DNA of 6,411 nucleotides from Clostridia bacterium (GCA_900754175.1 CAAEBS010000097.1:1-6411); one strand, 5' to 3'. Positions 1 to 6,190 are shown, counted from the first letter of the stretch. Made by a program: numbers and translations. Notes: generated from the sequence alone by a model not told the origin.

Positions 1-30
1 ATAGGCGGCAAAAACGACCAAGATCGCACC

Positions 31-60
31 AAAAATGCCGGCTTCCCGACCGGCATTTTT
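31..60. terminator. Bidirectional intrinsic terminator downstream of purA
   Basis: Perfect 11-bp inverted repeat (AAAAATGCCGG / CCGGCATTTTT, arms 31-41 and 50-60) around an 8-base loop. Because the arms begin with A5 and end with T5, a GC stem followed by a U-tract forms on either strand. On the minus strand it would end the purA transcript about 60 bases past the stop codon. On the plus strand it would end transcription from a gene lying left of the window. Bases 1-30 show nothing further I can identify. Confidence 0.85.
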
Positions 61-62
61 GA

Positions 63-98
63 GGGGCTGTTAAAAACATCGAGTTTTTTAACAGCCCC
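63..98. repeat. Large inverted repeat between purA stop and terminator
   Basis: Perfect 14-bp arms (GGGGCTGTTAAAAA, 63-76, and its complement, 85-98) with an 8-base loop, lying between the purA stop and the terminator at 31-60. Neither strand has a U-tract directly after the stem, so it is not a standard intrinsic terminator by itself, although the A/T half of the stem could slow polymerase. It may stabilise the 3' end of the purA transcript or be a dispersed palindromic repeat; I cannot tell which from one copy. Confidence 0.7.
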
Positions 99-118
99 CT
101 GATTTATCGGATGAGAAA

Positions 119-1390
119 TTAAAGCTGAATGTAAGCTTCCCGTTCGGCGCCGACCGATACGTAGGTGATCTTGCATCCGACGCTCTTTTCCAGGTAGCGC
201 ACGTAATCCATGGCGGCTTTCGGCAGGTCTTCTGCACGGCGGCAACCCGAAATGTCGCACTTCCAGCCGTCCATATATTCGATTACCGGCTTTGCCTTGT
301 TGAGGGTGTCTCCTACCGGGAAGTCCTCGATCCGCTTGCCGTCAACCTCGTATGCCACGCATACCGGGATCTTGTCCATATAGGACATCACGTCCATCTT
401 AGTCAGGGCGATCTCGTCCGCACCCTGGACCCGCACGCCGTAGCGGGAAGCGACCACGTCAAAGGGACCTACACGGCGGGGTCTGCCGGTAGCGGCTCCG
501 TATTCGCCGCCTGCCGCACGCAGAGTCTCTGCCTCGTCGCCGAACATTTCCGCCGTAAACGGACCCTCGCCCACGCAGGTGGAATAGGCTTTCATAATGC
601 CCACCGTGCGGTCAAGCTTCATACCGGGAATGCCGGCTCCGATCGGCGCATAAGCGGCGATGGTGGAAGAGGAGGATGTGTAGGGATAGATGCCGAAATC
701 AATATCCCGGAGTGCGCCGAGCTGAGCCTCAAACATAATGTTCTTGCCGCTCTTTTCGGCATCGGTCAGATATACGCCGGTGTCGCAGATGTAGTCACGG
801 AACATATCGGCGTACTTTTTCAGCCATGCCAGCGTTTCCTCGTAGTCCACGGGGGTAGACTTGTAAACGCCTTCGATCGTCAGGGACTTGAACGCAACGA
901 TGCCACGCAACCGCTTTTCCAGATAGTTCATGTCCAGAAGGTCGCCGGTGCGGATTGCTTTTTTCATGTACTTATCGCCGTAAACCGGGGCGATACCACG
1001 GCGGGTGGAGCCGTATTTTTCACCTGCCAGCCGCTCTTCCTCCAGGCAGTCGAGGCGGACGTGATAGGGCAGGGTAAGAATGGCACGGTCGCTGATCTTC
1101 AGGTTGGCGGGGGATACCTCCACGCCGCCCGCTCTCAGTGCGGCGATCTCCTTTTCCAGGTGCGCAAGGTCGATTGCCATACCGTTGCCCATGACGCACA
1201 CCACGCCGGGACGGAGAATGCCGGAGGGCATCAGATTCAGGATGAATTTTCCACGCTCGTTGATAACGGTGTGTCCCGCATTGTTGCCGCCCTGATAGCG
1301 GACCACGATGTCCTGATTTTCGGAAAGCAGGTCCACCATACGACCCTTTCCTTCGTCTCCCCAGTTGATTCCTACGATTGCTGTAAGCAT
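119..1390 (-). CDS. purA: Adenylosuccinate synthase (IMP-aspartate ligase), divergent subtype
   Basis: Cytosolic enzyme joining IMP and aspartate with GTP hydrolysis to give adenylosuccinate, the first committed step from IMP to AMP. The 423-residue length is normal for the family (about 430). Visible motifs: N-terminal NWGDEGKG (residues 9-16, with the catalytic Asp12), QGGNNAGHT (33-41, catalytic His40), TGRPRR (301-306, arginine loop near aspartate/IMP), and TKMD (330-333, guanine recognition). Several signatures differ from the classical enzyme: GSTRRGIAPVYGDK at 127-140 where GTTGxGIGPxYxDK is usual, FEAQLG at 220-225 where FEGAQG is usual, and TSSSST at 238-243 where TSSNTT is usual. 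I believe related clostridial proteins share these changes, so they probably mark a subtype and not decay. The ATG start is preceded by GGGAGG (1396-1401). The gene appears monocistronic, with its own promoter upstream and a terminator downstream. Confidence 0.96.
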   Translation of the reverse strand: MLTAIVGINWGDEGKGRMVDLLSENQDIVVRYQGGNNAGHTVINERGKFILNLMPSGILRPGVVCVMGNGMAIDLAHLEKEIAALRAGGVEVSPANLKISDRAILTLPYHVRLDCLEEERLAGEKYGSTRRGIAPVYGDKYMKKAIRTGDLLDMNYLEKRLRGIVAFKSLTIEGVYKSTPVDYEETLAWLKKYADMFRDYICDTGVYLTDAEKSGKNIMFEAQLGALRDIDFGIYPYTSSSSTIAAYAPIGAGIPGMKLDRTVGIMKAYSTCVGEGPFTAEMFGDEAETLRAAGGEYGAATGRPRRVGPFDVVASRYGVRVQGADEIALTKMDVMSYMDKIPVCVAYEVDGKRIEDFPVGDTLNKAKPVIEYMDGWKCDISGCRRAEDLPKAAMDYVRYLEKSVGCKITYVSVGAEREAYIQL

Positions 1391-1432
1391 AAAAGCCTCC
1401 CAATATATATTATTTTCATTTCGTCAGGCTAC

Positions 1433-1453
1433 GTCTGCGTGCTTCCCGCAAAC
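1433..1453 (-). other. Hairpin at predicted 5' end of purA mRNA
   Basis: On the minus strand GTTTGCG (1453-1447) pairs with CGCAGAC (1439-1433) through 7 bp, including one G-U, around a 7-base loop. The predicted transcription start is about 1453, so the transcript would begin with this stem. Such 5'-terminal stems are known to protect mRNA from 5'-end-dependent decay; that role here is inference. No known purine riboswitch fold is apparent in the roughly 60-base leader. Confidence 0.45.
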
Positions 1454-1459
1454 ATATTC

Positions 1460-1487
1460 ATTATACCATATCCGGAAAAAATTTCAA
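1460..1487 (-). promoter_or_regulatory. Sigma-A type promoter of purA
   Basis: Reading the minus strand, TTGAAA (1487-1482) is followed by a 16-base spacer and TATAAT (1465-1460). A TG one base upstream of the -10 gives an extended -10 (TGGTATAAT). The predicted start is near 1453, leaving a leader of about 60 bases before the ATG at 1390. The -35 lies inside an imperfect palindrome (1472-1491). Confidence 0.82.
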
Positions 1488-1520
1488 CCGGATTTATGAA
1501 AATCGTCCTTTATAATTCTT

Positions 1521-1555
1521 AATGCCTGATATAAACGTGGTTTATATCAGGCATT
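1521..1555. terminator. Perfect palindrome ending the ABC operon (probable terminator)
   Basis: Perfect 16-bp arms (AATGCCTGATATAAAC, 1521-1536, and its complement, 1540-1555) around a 3-base loop. It lies 23 bases beyond the ATPase stop codon and before the purA promoter, the right place to end the ABC operon transcript. On the minus strand the stem is followed by ATTAAGAATTAT, a poor U-tract; the plus strand has TTTT. It is therefore a strong hairpin but an imperfect intrinsic terminator, and may act in both directions or mainly as a 3'-end stabiliser. Confidence 0.65.
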
Positions 1556-1577
1556 TTCACTATAAACTGTATTGATT

Positions 1578-2366
1578 TTAAAAGTTTTCCAGCGACTTGC
1601 AGAGGAACGAGCGGGTCAGCTCGGACTTCGGGTGGCAGAAGATGTCCTCCGGCGTACCCTCTTCCTCAATCACGCCGTCCGCCATGAAGATGACGTGGTC
1701 GGAAACGTTCTTGGCAAATTCCATTTCATGCGTCACCACAATCATGGTGCAGTCGGTGGATTTCAGATCCCGGATGACCTTGAGCACCTCGCCGGTCAGC
1801 TCGGGGTCAAGAGCGGAGGTCGGCTCGTCAAAACAGAGAATATCAGGAGAGAGCGCCAGGGCACGGGCAATGGCGACACGCTGTTGCTGACCGCCGGAGA
1901 GGTTGCAGGGGTAGTCAGCCGCCTTTTCGGTCAGCCCCACCTTTTCCAGCAGTTCACGGGCGTTCTGCTCAATCATGGCGATGCGGTCTTTCTTTTCCTC
2001 CTTGGTCAGCTTCTGGCTTTTCAGCCGCATACGGGGGGCAAGCGTGATGTTGTCCAGCACGTTATACTGCGGGAAAAGATTGAAGGACTGAAAGACAAGC
2101 CCGAAGTGCAGGCGGTTTGCCCGGATTTCCTTTTCTTTCATTGCCTTGGGAACGGAGGCGTCAAAAACGCCCTCGCCGCCCACCGAGATCGACCCGGAGT
2201 CGGGAATCTCCAGAAAATTCAGACAGCGGAGCAGGGTAGTCTTTCCGCTTCCGGAGGAGCCGATGATAGAGAGCACCTTTCCTTTTTCCAGCGAAAAGGA
2301 GATGCCTTTCAGAACCTCGGTTTTGCCGAAATTCTTTTTGATATCCGAAACTTCAAGTAAAGCCAT
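1578..2366 (-). CDS. Polar amino acid ABC transporter, ATP-binding protein
   Basis: Cytoplasmic ATPase powering import of a polar amino acid (GlnQ/HisP family, 262 residues, usual family length 240-260). All nucleotide-site motifs are present: Walker A GSSGSGKT (36-43), Q-loop Gln93 in VFQSFNLFP, signature LSGGQQQR (156-163), Walker B ILCFDEP (176-182), D-loop SALD (184-187) and switch His213 in VTHEM. The frame stays open upstream to an in-frame ATG at 2408, but ATG 2366 is preferred: AAGGAG lies at the right distance, and the protein then begins MALLEV as family members do. The upstream option would add 14 residues lying inside the permease gene. It is the last gene of the operon, starting 10 bases after the permease stop. 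The substrate cannot be set from the ATPase. Confidence 0.95.
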   Translation of the reverse strand: MALLEVSDIKKNFGKTEVLKGISFSLEKGKVLSIIGSSGSGKTTLLRCLNFLEIPDSGSISVGGEGVFDASVPKAMKEKEIRANRLHFGLVFQSFNLFPQYNVLDNITLAPRMRLKSQKLTKEEKKDRIAMIEQNARELLEKVGLTEKAADYPCNLSGGQQQRVAIARALALSPDILCFDEPTSALDPELTGEVLKVIRDLKSTDCTMIVVTHEMEFAKNVSDHVIFMADGVIEEEGTPEDIFCHPKSELTRSFLCKSLENF

Positions 2367-2370
2367 GTTT

Positions 2371-2378
2371 TTCTCCTT
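2371..2378 (-). promoter_or_regulatory. Ribosome binding site of the ATPase gene, overlapping the permease stop
   Basis: On the minus strand TAAGGAGAA joins the permease stop codon (TAA, 2379-2377) to the Shine-Dalgarno AAGGAG, with ATG 2366 a few bases on. This fixes the ATPase start at 2366 and implies translational coupling of permease and ATPase. Confidence 0.8.
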
Positions 2379-3063
2379 ACGCCTTGAAATAGCTGAGCTT
2401 CTTCTCAAAATAGTTGAAGAGAAGCGTCAGAACTCCGACAAAGATCAGATAAAATGCGCCGGTGTAGAACAGCGGCCACAACAGCGCCCGGCTGGCAAGC
2501 TGCTCGGCAAGCCGGATGATCTCCACCACGGCAATGACACGGGCAAGCGCCGTATCCTTGACCAGCGTGATGACCTCATTGGAGATCGGCGGGATGATCC
2601 GCTTGATGACCTGGAGCAGAATGACCTTGAAAAAGATCTGCGAGCGGGTCATACCCAGCACCTGTCCGGCTTCGCTTTGTCCTTTGGTGATGCTTTCGAT
2701 GCCGCCACGGTAGATCTCGCTGAAATAGCAGGCGTAGTTGATGACAAACGCAATGAGCGCCGACAGAAACCGTGCGGAAACCTTGACCTCGGAGCCGAAC
2801 AGGCGCAGGACAAGATCCGGGAGCTGTACGTCAAACACGATGCCCGGCACGTAAAATACGATGAAAAGCTGAAGCATCAGCGGCACGCCACGGATGATCC
2901 AGACGAAGATCCGCATCAGGTAACGGACCGGGCGGAAGCTCGTCCGGGTGCCTGCGCAGATCAATAACCCCAAAGGCAGAGAAAAGACCAGGGTCAGGAA
3001 AAACAAAAGACAGGTGACCTTGAAGCCGTCCAGGAGGAAAAGTGTTACTTCCCAAAAACTCAT
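2377..3063 (-). CDS. Polar amino acid ABC transporter, permease
   Basis: Inner-membrane channel subunit of the HisM/GlnP family (228 residues, usual length about 215-230), which normally works as a dimer with two ATPase subunits. Hydrophobic segments lie at roughly 10-37, 50-77, 98-116 and 195-218, with a weaker one near 160-182. The family motif RGVPLMLQLFIVFY is at 58-71. The cytoplasmic EAA loop that docks the ATPase spans about 117-150 (core EAGQVLGMTRSQIFFKV, 131-147). The ATG at 3063 is preceded by AAGGA about nine bases upstream. It is the second gene of the operon, separated from the binding-protein gene by a structured 135-base gap. Only one permease gene is present, so a homodimeric channel is likely. 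Confidence 0.94.
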   Translation of the reverse strand: MSFWEVTLFLLDGFKVTCLLFFLTLVFSLPLGLLICAGTRTSFRPVRYLMRIFVWIIRGVPLMLQLFIVFYVPGIVFDVQLPDLVLRLFGSEVKVSARFLSALIAFVINYACYFSEIYRGGIESITKGQSEAGQVLGMTRSQIFFKVILLQVIKRIIPPISNEVITLVKDTALARVIAVVEIIRLAEQLASRALLWPLFYTGAFYLIFVGVLTLLFNYFEKKLSYFKA

Positions 3064-3098
3064 GATGGATATTCCTTACGTAAAATGATATTCAAAAG

Positions 3099-3174
3099 CC
3101 CGGATACGGACCCGGGGAAAACCCCAAAGCCGGGCTGATGAGATTTTCTCACCAGCCCGGGCGGCATACTGCCG
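3099..3174 (-). other. Intercistronic hairpin cluster between binding protein and permease
   Basis: Read on the minus strand, the gap contains in order a 5-bp stem (CGGCA/TGCCG, 3174-3162), a 14-bp stem with one G-U and an AAA loop (3160-3130), and two overlapping short stems, GGGGTTTTCCCC (3125-3114) and CCCGG/CCGGG (3116-3099, followed by CTTTT). The last two share bases and cannot both form. The main stem lacks a U-tract. In importer operons such a structure commonly lets the binding protein be made in excess over the membrane parts, by partial termination or by protecting the upstream mRNA; that function is inferred here. Confidence 0.7.
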
Positions 3175-3198
3175 GATGATTTATGGTTTTTCTGACGA

Positions 3199-3993
3199 TC
3201 AGTTGAAAGAGGTGATGACGTAGTTGCCGAGACCGTACTTGTCGGCAAGCTTCTTCATGGTACCGTCGTCGGCAAGCTCCTTGAGAGCGTCGTTGACCTT
3301 GGCGGTCAGATCGCTTCCTTTTTTGAAGCCGATGGAGTATTCCTCCGCCTCGATCTCAATGGAATCCACGATGGCAAGCGATGCGTAGTCGCCCTTGCCG
3401 ATCAGCGTCTTTGCCATGGTCTTGTCGATTACCACAAAGTCAACCTTTTTGCCCATCAGCTCGGTGAGGGTAGAGGTCTGAGCGGAGCAACCGACGTAGT
3501 TCTTTTCGTCCTTCAGGAATCCTTTGACCACGCCCTCGCCGGCGGAGCCGTCCTCGGCGGCGCCGAGCTTGTCGGCAATGGCTTCCTTGGTGTTGAGCGT
3601 GTCGGCGTCCTCTTTGCGGACCACCACGCACTGCTCGTTCTTCATATAAGCCTTGGAGAAGTCAACCTTGTCGCTTCTCTGGATGCCGTCGTCGTCCGCA
3701 CAGTTGGAGGTGAAGCCGTTCCACAGGCAGGTAACCGAGCCGGATTCCAGCTCCAGATATTTGTTCTTCCATTCGATCTCTTTGAATTCGATCTCCATGC
3801 TAAGCTTTTCGGCAACCGCACGGGCAAGCTCGGTGTCAAAGCCGACCAGCTCGTCGCCGTCCATGTAGTTCATCGGCTCATAAAGTGTGTAGCCAACGAT
3901 CAGCTTGTTTTCCTTCTTCGCACAGGACGAAAAAGCAAGAACGCCGCTTACCAGCATGATAAGGGCAAGGGAAAGGGTAATGATTTTTTTCAT
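3199..3993 (-). CDS. Polar amino acid ABC transporter, substrate-binding lipoprotein
   Basis: Extracellular, membrane-anchored receptor (SBP_bac_3 family, 264 residues) delivering an amino acid to the permease. Residues 1-23 form a signal peptide (MKK, hydrophobic core, SS) with the likely lipidated cysteine at 24. The lipobox reads FSSC, with an atypical Phe at -3. The first lobe shows the family signature GFDTELARAV (51-60). Arg106, five residues before DFS (111-113), matches the ligand-carboxylate arginine of GlnH/HisJ-type proteins. DGSAGEGV (148-155) matches the usual GTTGE loop, and Asp190 in VVID matches the amine-binding acid. A few extra residues appear to precede Arg106 (NCADDDGIQ). 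Four further cysteines (89, 98, 122, 169) are present. The start is set by AGAGGAG upstream of ATG 3993. It is the first gene of the operon. The amino acid bound is not determinable. Confidence 0.94.
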   Translation of the reverse strand: MKKIITLSLALIMLVSGVLAFSSCAKKENKLIVGYTLYEPMNYMDGDELVGFDTELARAVAEKLSMEIEFKEIEWKNKYLELESGSVTCLWNGFTSNCADDDGIQRSDKVDFSKAYMKNEQCVVVRKEDADTLNTKEAIADKLGAAEDGSAGEGVVKGFLKDEKNYVGCSAQTSTLTELMGKKVDFVVIDKTMAKTLIGKGDYASLAIVDSIEIEAEEYSIGFKKGSDLTAKVNDALKELADDGTMKKLADKYGLGNYVITSFN

Positions 3994-4033
3994 TTTCAGG
4001 TCTCCTCTGTCTGTAATTCTTTTGCAGTTTATC

Positions 4034-4051
4034 GCTTTATCTTACTAAAGC
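4034..4051 (-). other. Palindrome at predicted 5' end of the ABC operon mRNA
   Basis: Perfect 6-bp arms (GCTTTA / TAAAGC) around 6 bases, beginning exactly at the expected transcription start of the operon (about 4051). It may be a 5'-terminal stabilising stem or a repressor site just downstream of the -10. The rest of the leader (to 3994) contains only the ribosome binding site. Confidence 0.45.
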
Positions 4052-4057
4052 ATTATT

Positions 4058-4086
4058 ATCATACCACAGTTTTTCCGGTTTGTCAA
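4058..4086 (-). promoter_or_regulatory. Sigma-A promoter of the amino acid ABC operon
   Basis: On the minus strand a perfect TTGACA (4086-4081), a 17-base spacer and TATGAT (4063-4058), close to consensus. The sequence upstream (4087-4135) is rich in A and T runs and could serve as an UP element. The predicted start is near 4051, leaving a leader of about 57 bases. It lies back to back with the mutase promoter without overlapping it; the -35 boxes are about 80 bases apart. Confidence 0.87.
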
Positions 4087-4168
4087 TAGTTTTTTGCAAA
4101 AAAATAAAATCAAAAGGATTTTTGTCGAGAAAAAATTGAGGAACGGAAATTAAATTCACATTTTCGTA

Positions 4169-4197
4169 TTGAAATCCACGTGTTTTTGCGTTATAAT
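4169..4197 (+). promoter_or_regulatory. Sigma-A promoter of the phospho-sugar mutase gene
   Basis: TTGAAA (4169-4174), a 17-base spacer and a perfect TATAAT (4192-4197). The predicted start near 4204 gives a short leader of about 26 bases before ATG 4230, too short for a riboswitch. Confidence 0.87.
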
Positions 4198-4217
4198 ATA
4201 GCTATCAAAAATTCAGT

Positions 4218-4223
4218 GAGGTG
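4218..4223 (+). promoter_or_regulatory. Ribosome binding site deciding the mutase start
   Basis: GAGGTG, six bases before ATG 4230. An in-frame GTG (4221) and TTG (4224) overlap or directly follow this site and would leave no room for it, so ATG 4230 is the credible start. Confidence 0.75.
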
Positions 4224-4229
4224 TTGGAT

Positions 4230-5909
4230 ATGGATTATAAGGAGAAATATTATCTTTGGAAAAACAGTGACAGAATCTCTGACGCCGAGCGGCAGGAGCT
4301 GGCGGCGATCGAGAATAATGACAAAGAGATACGGGAACGGTTTGCGCAGGACATGGAGTTCGGCACCGGCGGTCTGCGTGGCTTACTGGGCATGGGGACC
4401 AACCGTATCAACGTATATATGATCCGGAAAACGACGCAGGGCTTTGCGCAGTATATTAAGGAAAACGGTGCGCAGGCGTGCGAAAGAGGCGTTGTCATTG
4501 CCCATGACAACCGGCGTTTCAGCGTGGAGTTTTCTCTGGAAACGGCGGGCGTTCTGGCGGCAAACGGCATCAAGGCGTATCTGTTTGACTCTCTGCGCCC
4601 CACGCCGGAGCTTTCTTTTGCCGTCCGTGAGCTGAACGCTTTCGGCGGTGTGGTGATTACCGCATCCCACAACCCGCCGGAGTACAACGGCTACAAGCTC
4701 TACGATGAGAGAGGTTGCCAGTTGGTGCCGCACGTCAACGACAAGGTCGTGGCACAGATCAACACGGTGCCCGATCCGCTTTCGGTACGCTCGCTGACGT
4801 GTGAGGAAGCCGGAGGGCTGATCGAGACCCTCGGGGCGGATATGGATGAAAAATATTACCGTGCCGTCATGGGAATTTCCCTGAATCCCGATCTTCCGAA
4901 GGACGGTATGAAAGTGGTATATTCTCCTCAGCACGGAACCGGAAATGTTCCGGTGCGTGAAGTGCTGGGGCGTCTTGGCTACCATGTGATCCCGGTGGAG
5001 GAGCAGTGTGTGCCGGATCCCGATTTCAGCAAGACGCTCAACCCCAACCCCGAAACGGCGGAGGCGTATGTGCTTGCTCTGGAATACGCAAAGAGAGAAA
5101 ATGCGGATATCGTAATCACCACCGACCCCGACTGCGACCGTTTGGGCGTTGCCGTGCATCATAAGGGCGAATACGTCCGCATGACCGGAAACCAGTCTGC
5201 CGCCGTGATCCTGGATTATATTCTGTCCCAGCGCAAGGCTGCCGGGACATTGCCGGAAAATGCGGTCATGTTCAATACCGTTGTGACCTCTGACCTTGGC
5301 GACAAGGTGTGCGAGGAGTACGGTGTGGCAGTGGAAAAAACGCTGACCGGCTTCAAGTTCATCGGTGACAAGATCCACAGTCACGAGCTGACCGGCGACC
5401 GGAAATTCATTTTCGGCTACGAGGAAAGCTACGGCTGTCTGGTGGCGGATTTTGTACGGGACAAGGACGCTGTGCAGGCTTCGCTGATGCTGTGCGAGTG
5501 CGCCGCTTATTACCGGCAAAAGGGAATGACGCTCATCGACGCTCTTGAGGAGCTTTACCGCCGCCACGGATTTTTCAAGGATGCGCTGGACAACTTCACG
5601 TTCAAGGGGCTTGACGGTGCGGCAAAAATCAGTGCGCTGGTAGACGGCTTGCGCAAGAATCCGCCCGAACGTTCGGGAGATGTCAGGGTGGTAAAGACCG
5701 AGGACTACGAATCCCGTGAAATGGCGGAAGCTGGCTTCCCGAAATCCAACGTCCTGCGCTTTGTGCTGGAGGACGGAAGCTGGGTGGCGGTTCGCCCCAG
5801 CGGGACCGAGCCGAAGTGCAAATTCTACTTCTGCGTGCGGGCCAAAAATCCCGAGCTTGCCGAGGTCAAGCTTACGGATATGCGCCGGACGTTTGAAAAG
5901 AATTGCTGA
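4230..5909 (+). CDS. pgcA: Phospho-sugar mutase, phosphoglucomutase type (PgcA/PGM2-like)
   Basis: Cytosolic alpha-D-phosphohexomutase of 559 residues (B. subtilis PgcA is about 580), expected to interconvert glucose 6-phosphate and glucose 1-phosphate for UDP-glucose, glycogen and envelope synthesis. Domain landmarks in order: FGTGGLRG (44-51), the active-site loop TASHNP (144-149) whose Ser146 carries the phosphate, the metal loop DPDCDR (299-304; Asp299, Asp301 and Asp303 bind Mg), the sugar-binding loop GYEES (396-400), and the C-terminal phosphate-binding loop RPSGTEP (522-528). Length and the FGTGGLRG motif place it in the PGM2-like branch, not the shorter GlmM/ManB branch. PGM2-type enzymes can also act on pentose phosphates or make glucose 1,6-bisphosphate, so the exact substrate is less certain than the family. 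It is transcribed alone, divergently from the ABC operon. The symbol is by similarity. Confidence 0.94.
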   Translation: MDYKEKYYLWKNSDRISDAERQELAAIENNDKEIRERFAQDMEFGTGGLRGLLGMGTNRINVYMIRKTTQGFAQYIKENGAQACERGVVIAHDNRRFSVEFSLETAGVLAANGIKAYLFDSLRPTPELSFAVRELNAFGGVVITASHNPPEYNGYKLYDERGCQLVPHVNDKVVAQINTVPDPLSVRSLTCEEAGGLIETLGADMDEKYYRAVMGISLNPDLPKDGMKVVYSPQHGTGNVPVREVLGRLGYHVIPVEEQCVPDPDFSKTLNPNPETAEAYVLALEYAKRENADIVITTDPDCDRLGVAVHHKGEYVRMTGNQSAAVILDYILSQRKAAGTLPENAVMFNTVVTSDLGDKVCEEYGVAVEKTLTGFKFIGDKIHSHELTGDRKFIFGYEESYGCLVADFVRDKDAVQASLMLCECAAYYRQKGMTLIDALEELYRRHGFFKDALDNFTFKGLDGAAKISALVDGLRKNPPERSGDVRVVKTEDYESREMAEAGFPKSNVLRFVLEDGSWVAVRPSGTEPKCKFYFCVRAKNPELAEVKLTDMRRTFEKNC

Positions 5910-5920
5910 TGTGGGGAAGA

Positions 5921-5976
5921 CGGGGGAAACTTTTCTGGAGAAAAGTTTCCCCCGGACCCCTTTCAAAAGACTTTTG
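5921..5976. repeat. Double-hairpin palindromic repeat downstream of the mutase
   Basis: A perfect 15-bp stem (CGGGGGAAACTTTTC, 5921-5935, with its complement, 5940-5954; 4-base loop) begins 11 bases after the stop codon. It is followed by a smaller stem TCAAAAG/CTTTTGA (5963-5976). There is no U-tract after the large stem. The form resembles short palindromic repeats I recall being scattered through clostridial genomes, but only one copy is visible here. It could stabilise the mutase mRNA 3' end. Confidence 0.65.
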
Positions 5977-6044
5977 AGCAAGGAAAAGGGATATAGCTGA
6001 CCCGGAGTTTTACCGTTACGGAAGTGCAGTGAAAGGGTTTGTGC

Positions 6045-6143
6045 GCTCGCCCATAGGAGATCCCGACCTGCGGTCGCCCTCCGGGTTCGACTCCGGGCTT
6101 CGCCCTCCGCTCAGGATGACACAGCGGGCGGGAATGGGCGCCC
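6045..6143. repeat. GC-rich REP-like intergenic repeat
   Basis: This stretch has imperfect inverted ends (GCTCGCCCAT at 6045-6054 against ATGGGCGCCC at 6134-6143, 8 of 10 matching). It contains two copies of TCGCCCTCCG (6074-6083, 6100-6109) and small stems CGACC/GGTCG (6064-6076) and GGGC/GCCC (6095-6105). The segment CTCCGCTCAGGATGACA matches a dispersed bacterial repeat style (TGTCATCCTGAGCG... on the other strand) that I recognise from memory. Short open frames across it on both strands are repeat translations and not genes. The exact element ends are uncertain. Confidence 0.6.
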
Positions 6144-6157
6144 AAAGTTTGGTGTTG

Positions 6158-6190
6158 CGCCGGATTTGCTGGATTTTCGGCGTTGTTTTT
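6158..6190 (+). terminator. Intrinsic terminator-like stem, first of two
   Basis: GCTGG (6168-6172) pairs with TCGGC (6177-6181) with two G-U pairs, or alternatively CGCCG (6158-6162) pairs with CGGCG (6178-6182). Either form ends at TTGTTTTT (6183-6190). It sits downstream of the mutase and is similar in sequence to the next terminator. Confidence 0.55.

Noticed and set aside
1391..1453. Riboswitch in the purA leader
   Set aside because: The leader is only about 60 bases with one short stem and a weak possible AGCCT/AGGCT pairing to the ribosome binding site; no purine aptamer features are visible.
1511..1516. TATAAT on the plus strand as a promoter
   Set aside because: No -35 lies at the proper distance and no plus-strand gene follows; it sits in an AT-rich terminator-promoter gap.
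1572..2360. Open frame of 262 codons on the plus strand opposite the ATPase gene
   Set aside because: The ATPase on the other strand carries every ABC motif. This frame has no family features and no ribosome binding site.
2367..2408. Upstream in-frame ATG (2408) as start of the ATPase
   Set aside because: It would add 14 basic, non-conserved residues inside the permease gene and ignore the well-placed AAGGAG before ATG 2366.
4221..4229. GTG 4221 or TTG 4224 as start of the mutase
   Set aside because: They overlap or directly follow the GAGGTG ribosome binding site, whereas ATG 4230 is spaced correctly from it.
4383..5981. Long open frame (532 codons) on the minus strand opposite the mutase gene
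   Set aside because: It is the complement of a clearly functional, motif-complete mutase. It has no ribosome binding site or promoter, and its translation is histidine- and arginine-rich without recognisable domains, as expected of a shadow frame.
6079..6097. tRNA-like T-arm motif GGGTTCGACTCC
   Set aside because: The flanking stem does not pair as a proper T-stem, and no acceptor, D-arm or anticodon arm can be placed around it.
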